Source of the DNA: CAYGFH01 sp964356315 | Lineage (GTDB): Bacteria; Patescibacteriota; Microgenomatia; UBA10105; UBA927 | NCBI GenBank assembly: GCA_964356315.1 | Contig: CAYHHA010000033.1 | Coordinates: 1 to 14,666 of the forward strand | Length of the DNA: 14,666 nt | Direction: 5' to 3' | Shown here: positions 12,973 through 14,666 of the stretch, one piece after another | Position numbering within the stretch: position 1 is the first letter of the stretch | How the letters are laid out: every line of letters begins with the position of its first letter | Notes under the pieces: generated by a model | What the model was told of the DNA's origin: nothing | The model's database searches: none | The model's input: the letters and a program-made list of their open reading frames with translations, nothing else | Program-made: the position numbers and the translations under genes

Positions 12973-14009
12973 TTTACGTGTTTTCCCTCAATCGTCAGAG
13001 AATTGTGGACAATCTGAAGAATAAAGTCCTCTAGCGTCATCCCCTGGGCAAATATAGATACGGTCATCGCATCTCGTGGGTTTGGGTCAAATCCTGCGTT
13101 CGCATTCCCTTCCAAAAAATACCATTTTTGTGAATCCGGATTGTATCGCAAATCAAACCTGCCATAATCGCGCATATTCAGCGCATAAAACGCGCGTATC
13201 GCATCTCTTTTGATCAATCGGTCTATTTTTGGAGATATGCTTCTGGGAGGCGATACAAAATTGCAACTCTTATAGATCGGGAGGTGTTTACTCCATTTTT
13301 CATCATAGCCGTAGATATTCCATTTGTTTTTTGCTTTGCCTTTAAACGTAATTTCTGCAATCGGTAACGCCATCGTTTGCTTTGGGGTTTCCAAGATGGT
13401 TACCTGAAGCTCCTTGCCTTCAATAAATTCTTCTGCAAGAAGCGATTGTTTGTGCTCTGTACGTAGCCGTTTGACGATAAGGACAAATTGGCGGTACGTC
13501 CGGGCTATGGATTTGTTCGTAATGCCAATACTGCAGTGTTCATAGGCGGGTTTTACAATGATCGGGAATTTCCCTGGGATCATGGCTCGGGAGATTCGAT
13601 CAGAAGGCTTTATCACCATAAATCCTGGAGTGGGAAGGTCATTTTTTATAAAAATTCGCTTGGATGTGACTTTGTTGTTGGAAATCCGAAGACCATTTTC
13701 TTTAGTGCCTGAATAGGGGATATGCAGGCGGTCCAAGATTTTCGCTATTTGCATTTCCATAGCCTTGCTATCTACGAGGTTAAAAACAAAATCAGCTTTC
13801 AGGGACTTTAATTCGGACAAATCCTCTGGGGTAACTTTAATAATCTGGACCTTATAGTGTTGCTTTTTAAATAGGTTGCTCATAAACGTGACGATTTCAT
13901 CTGTCTGGTTGTCGACATAGGACTGTTCATGAGTTTCCCCTTCTTCAATTTCAACAAAGTGGTACAGTAGCGCGATGGTAGGATATTTTTTGCGTTTTTT
14001 TTGCACCAT
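12969..14009 (-). CDS. ATP-grasp ligase, D-Ala-D-Ala ligase-like
   Basis: The protein has 346 residues from the ATG at 14009; a TTG at 14072 in frame would add 21. The N-terminal part KKYPTIALLYHF begins a pre-ATP-grasp domain. Then come VFNLVDSKAMEMQIAKILDRLHIPYSGT and the dimer/ATP region NKVTSKRIFIKNDLPTPGF. The ATP-binding strands are FPIIVKPAYEHCSIGIT and LLAEEFIEGKELQVTIL. The metal ligands lie in RFDLRY and YFLEGNANAGFDP (E-x-N). All core residues are present. Such enzymes join a carboxylate to an amine through an acyl phosphate. A real D-Ala-D-Ala ligase is possible, but the sequence is divergent, and a peptide-ligase role is equally likely. The ATG is preferred because the conserved domain starts 12 residues later. 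It overlaps the peptidase gene's end by 4 bp. Confidence 0.82.
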   Translation of the reverse strand: MVQKKRKKYPTIALLYHFVEIEEGETHEQSYVDNQTDEIVTFMSNLFKKQHYKVQIIKVTPEDLSELKSLKADFVFNLVDSKAMEMQIAKILDRLHIPYSGTKENGLRISNNKVTSKRIFIKNDLPTPGFMVIKPSDRISRAMIPGKFPIIVKPAYEHCSIGITNKSIARTYRQFVLIVKRLRTEHKQSLLAEEFIEGKELQVTILETPKQTMALPIAEITFKGKAKNKWNIYGYDEKWSKHLPIYKSCNFVSPPRSISPKIDRLIKRDAIRAFYALNMRDYGRFDLRYNPDSQKWYFLEGNANAGFDPNPRDAMTVSIFAQGMTLEDFILQIVHNSLTIEGKHVN

Positions 14010-14106
14010 ATTTTCCCAGGATGAACGAGTATTCTTCAGAGTCTGAATATAAGATCCACAACGCTCGTACAATGAGGCAGAAAGTACAGATTTATGATTA
14101 TTATCT

Positions 14107-14125
14107 GATAGTATATAATACTATA
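14107..14125. promoter_or_regulatory. Inverted repeat GATAGTA-N5-TACTATA upstream of ATP-grasp gene
   Basis: The half-sites are those of 1524-1538 and 9245-9261, now separated by 5 bp. A -10-like TATACT reads out of it on the minus strand. It lies 34 bp before the TTG and 97 bp before the ATG of the ATP-grasp gene. Confidence 0.4.
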
Positions 14126-14160
14126 ATTGCTTCTATGTAAAGAGGTGATATCGGCAGAGA

Positions 14161-14333
14161 GCTTAGTAGCTTTGGAGGAGAGTGGGTTAGATGGATTTAG
14201 GATTTAAGATTTAGGAATTGGAATTTGTTTGGATATTGGAATTTGAAAATTCGTAGATGCAAATAGTACGTAGTATGTAGAAAGGGATACAGCAATGATC
14301 TCCCTCACACCTTACTACTCACTCCTTGCTACT
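14161..14333 (-). repeat. Inverted copy of the 10302-10521 repeat region
   Basis: The reverse complement of this stretch follows 10302-10521 in order: a TAGTAAG-rich start (weakly conserved), CTACATACTACGTACTATTT, the GAATTTTCAAATTCCAATATCC run, the TTAAATC array and CTCTCCTCCAAAGCTACTAAGC. It lacks five TTAAATC units and one CAAATTC unit. With the left copy it flanks the toxin, tRNA/GIY-YIG and peptidase/ATP-grasp genes. Confidence 0.85.
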
Positions 14334-14352
14334 ATATAGTGGACACAAATAT

Positions 14353-14409
14353 GCCGGGGTGGCCTGCCCGCAAGAGCTGAAGCTCTAGCTTCTGCAGGCG
14401 GGCGAAATG
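14353..14409 (+). pseudogene. tRNA-Leu(UAA) 5' fragment split by a palindromic element
   Basis: GCCGGGGTGG (14353-14362) plus CGAAATG (14403-14409) equal the first 17 nt of the intact tRNA-Leu(UAA) at 14524. The break is after tRNA position 10, exactly as in the CAG fragment. A -10-like TATAGT (14335-14340) lies 12 bp upstream. Confidence 0.85.
14363..14402 (+). mobile_element. 40-bp palindromic element in tRNA D-stem (UAA)
   Basis: It is identical to the element at 12211-12250 and in the same orientation relative to the tRNA. It begins CCTGCCCGC and ends TGCAGGCGGG, with the nested hairpin core. No target duplication is seen. Confidence 0.85.
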
Positions 14410-14429
14410 TTCAAGCGATCAGTTGATAG

Positions 14430-14482
14430 TTCGTTTCCTAAACGAAGTAGCTTACTGTCGCTTAACCCCGCTTATGGCGGGG
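14430..14482. other. Two hairpins between tRNA fragment and intact tRNA
   Basis: TTCGTTT-CCT-AAACGAA (14430-14446) is a 7-bp stem with a 3-nt loop. CCCCGC-TTATG-GCGGGG (14466-14482) is a 6-bp GC stem. Neither has a U-run. The spacer 14410-14523 shows no reading frame like the GIY-YIG gene that fills the equivalent place at the CAG locus. Confidence 0.5.
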
Positions 14483-14523
14483 GTATATGCGAATCTGGTG
14501 ATAGAATAGATTGACAAAATGAT

Positions 14524-14608
14524 GCCGGGGTGGCGAAATGGTATACGCGCAAGACTTAAAATCTTGTGAGGCTAAAACCTCGTGCGGGTTCGAGTCCCGC
14601 CCTCGGCA
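14524..14608 (+). tRNA. tRNA-Leu (anticodon TAA)
   Basis: A complete class II tRNA of 85 nt. The acceptor GCCGGGG pairs with CCTCGGC (one G-U), with discriminator A. The D-arm is GGCGAAATGGTATAC. The anticodon stem CAAGA/TCTTG closes the loop CTTAAAA, giving anticodon TAA with no intron. A long variable arm (TGAGGCTAAAACCTCG) and T-loop TTCGAGT follow. The 3' CCA is not encoded (bases read ACA). A TAGAAT about 18 bp upstream may be the -10. Confidence 0.95.
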
Positions 14609-14617
14609 CATAATAGT

Positions 14618-14666
14618 AGCTTAGAGCTTAGAGCTTAGAGCTTAGAGCTTAGAGCTTAGAGCTTAG
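14618..14666. repeat. Heptamer array AGCTTAG, running off the window
   Basis: Seven perfect 7-bp units fill the last 49 bases and reach the end of the window, so the true length is unknown. It begins 9 bp after the tRNA-Leu(UAA). Confidence 0.95.

Noticed and set aside
38..14009. Alternative genetic code with TGA read as an amino acid
   Set aside because: TGA ends the flippase at a sensible C-terminus and forms an ATGA overlap between the GT4 and methyltransferase genes.
14466..14482. GC hairpin as an intrinsic terminator
   Set aside because: It is not followed by a T-run on either strand.
14524..14608. Group I intron in tRNA-Leu(UAA), known from other bacteria
   Set aside because: The anticodon loop CTTAAAA is uninterrupted and the tRNA folds without an insert.

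Overview
The window looks like a chromosomal segment from a small-genome, uncultured bacterium, most likely Candidate Phyla Radiation (Patescibacteria, Parcubacteria-like). This is inferred from the mix of a Wzx/glycosyltransferase locus, a Fn3 secreted protein, an AbiEii toxin, a tiny GIY-YIG nuclease and repeat-filled intergenic DNA. TGA is used as a normal stop (for example the Wzx gene and an ATGA overlap), so the Gracilibacteria/Absconditabacteria code is excluded. Shine-Dalgarno sequences are mostly absent, and several sigma70-type promoters end within about 15 nt of the start codon, which suggests short-leader or leaderless mRNAs.

Region 1 (1-9231) is a surface-glycan locus. A membrane-anchored extracytoplasmic protein of unknown function (minus) diverges from a Wzx-like flippase and a GT4 glycosyltransferase (plus). 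These converge on a tight five-gene minus-strand operon: a GtrB/DPM1-like GT2, a GT4, a SAM methyltransferase, a GT2 and a GT-C membrane glycosyltransferase, the last four with overlapping ends. Together they could build, decorate and export a lipid-linked glycan. The middle of the locus (about 2.5-7.1 kb) is visibly more AT-rich than its flanks, and the change falls inside wzx, which suggests cassette exchange.

Region 2 (9326-10660) has a perfect consensus promoter driving a secreted Fn3-like protein, then about 500 bp of low-complexity DNA. Much of that DNA is built on a 7-bp period, with several unrelated heptamers in tandem and a 64-bp direct repeat. A truncated gene end follows. An inverted copy of part of this DNA lies at 14161-14333, and another heptamer array runs off the right edge.

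Region 3 (10665-12279) has an AbiEii-type nucleotidyltransferase toxin gene with a small partner gene, followed by the most unusual structure in the window. On the minus strand an intact tRNA-Leu(CAG) and a GIY-YIG nuclease gene sit between a 5' fragment and a 3' fragment of the same tRNA. Both fragments are split by a 40-bp GC-rich palindromic element (two tandem units in the 3' fragment). The same element splits a 5' fragment of a second tRNA-Leu (UAA) at exactly the same tRNA position at 14353-14409, just upstream of the intact tRNA-Leu(UAA). This suggests a tRNA-targeting mobile system with a conserved insertion site and restored tRNAs.

Region 4 (12323-14072) has a C39-like cysteine peptidase and a D-Ala-D-Ala-ligase-like ATP-grasp enzyme in convergent orientation with overlapping stops. 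No rRNA, CRISPR array or canonical IS transposase was seen.
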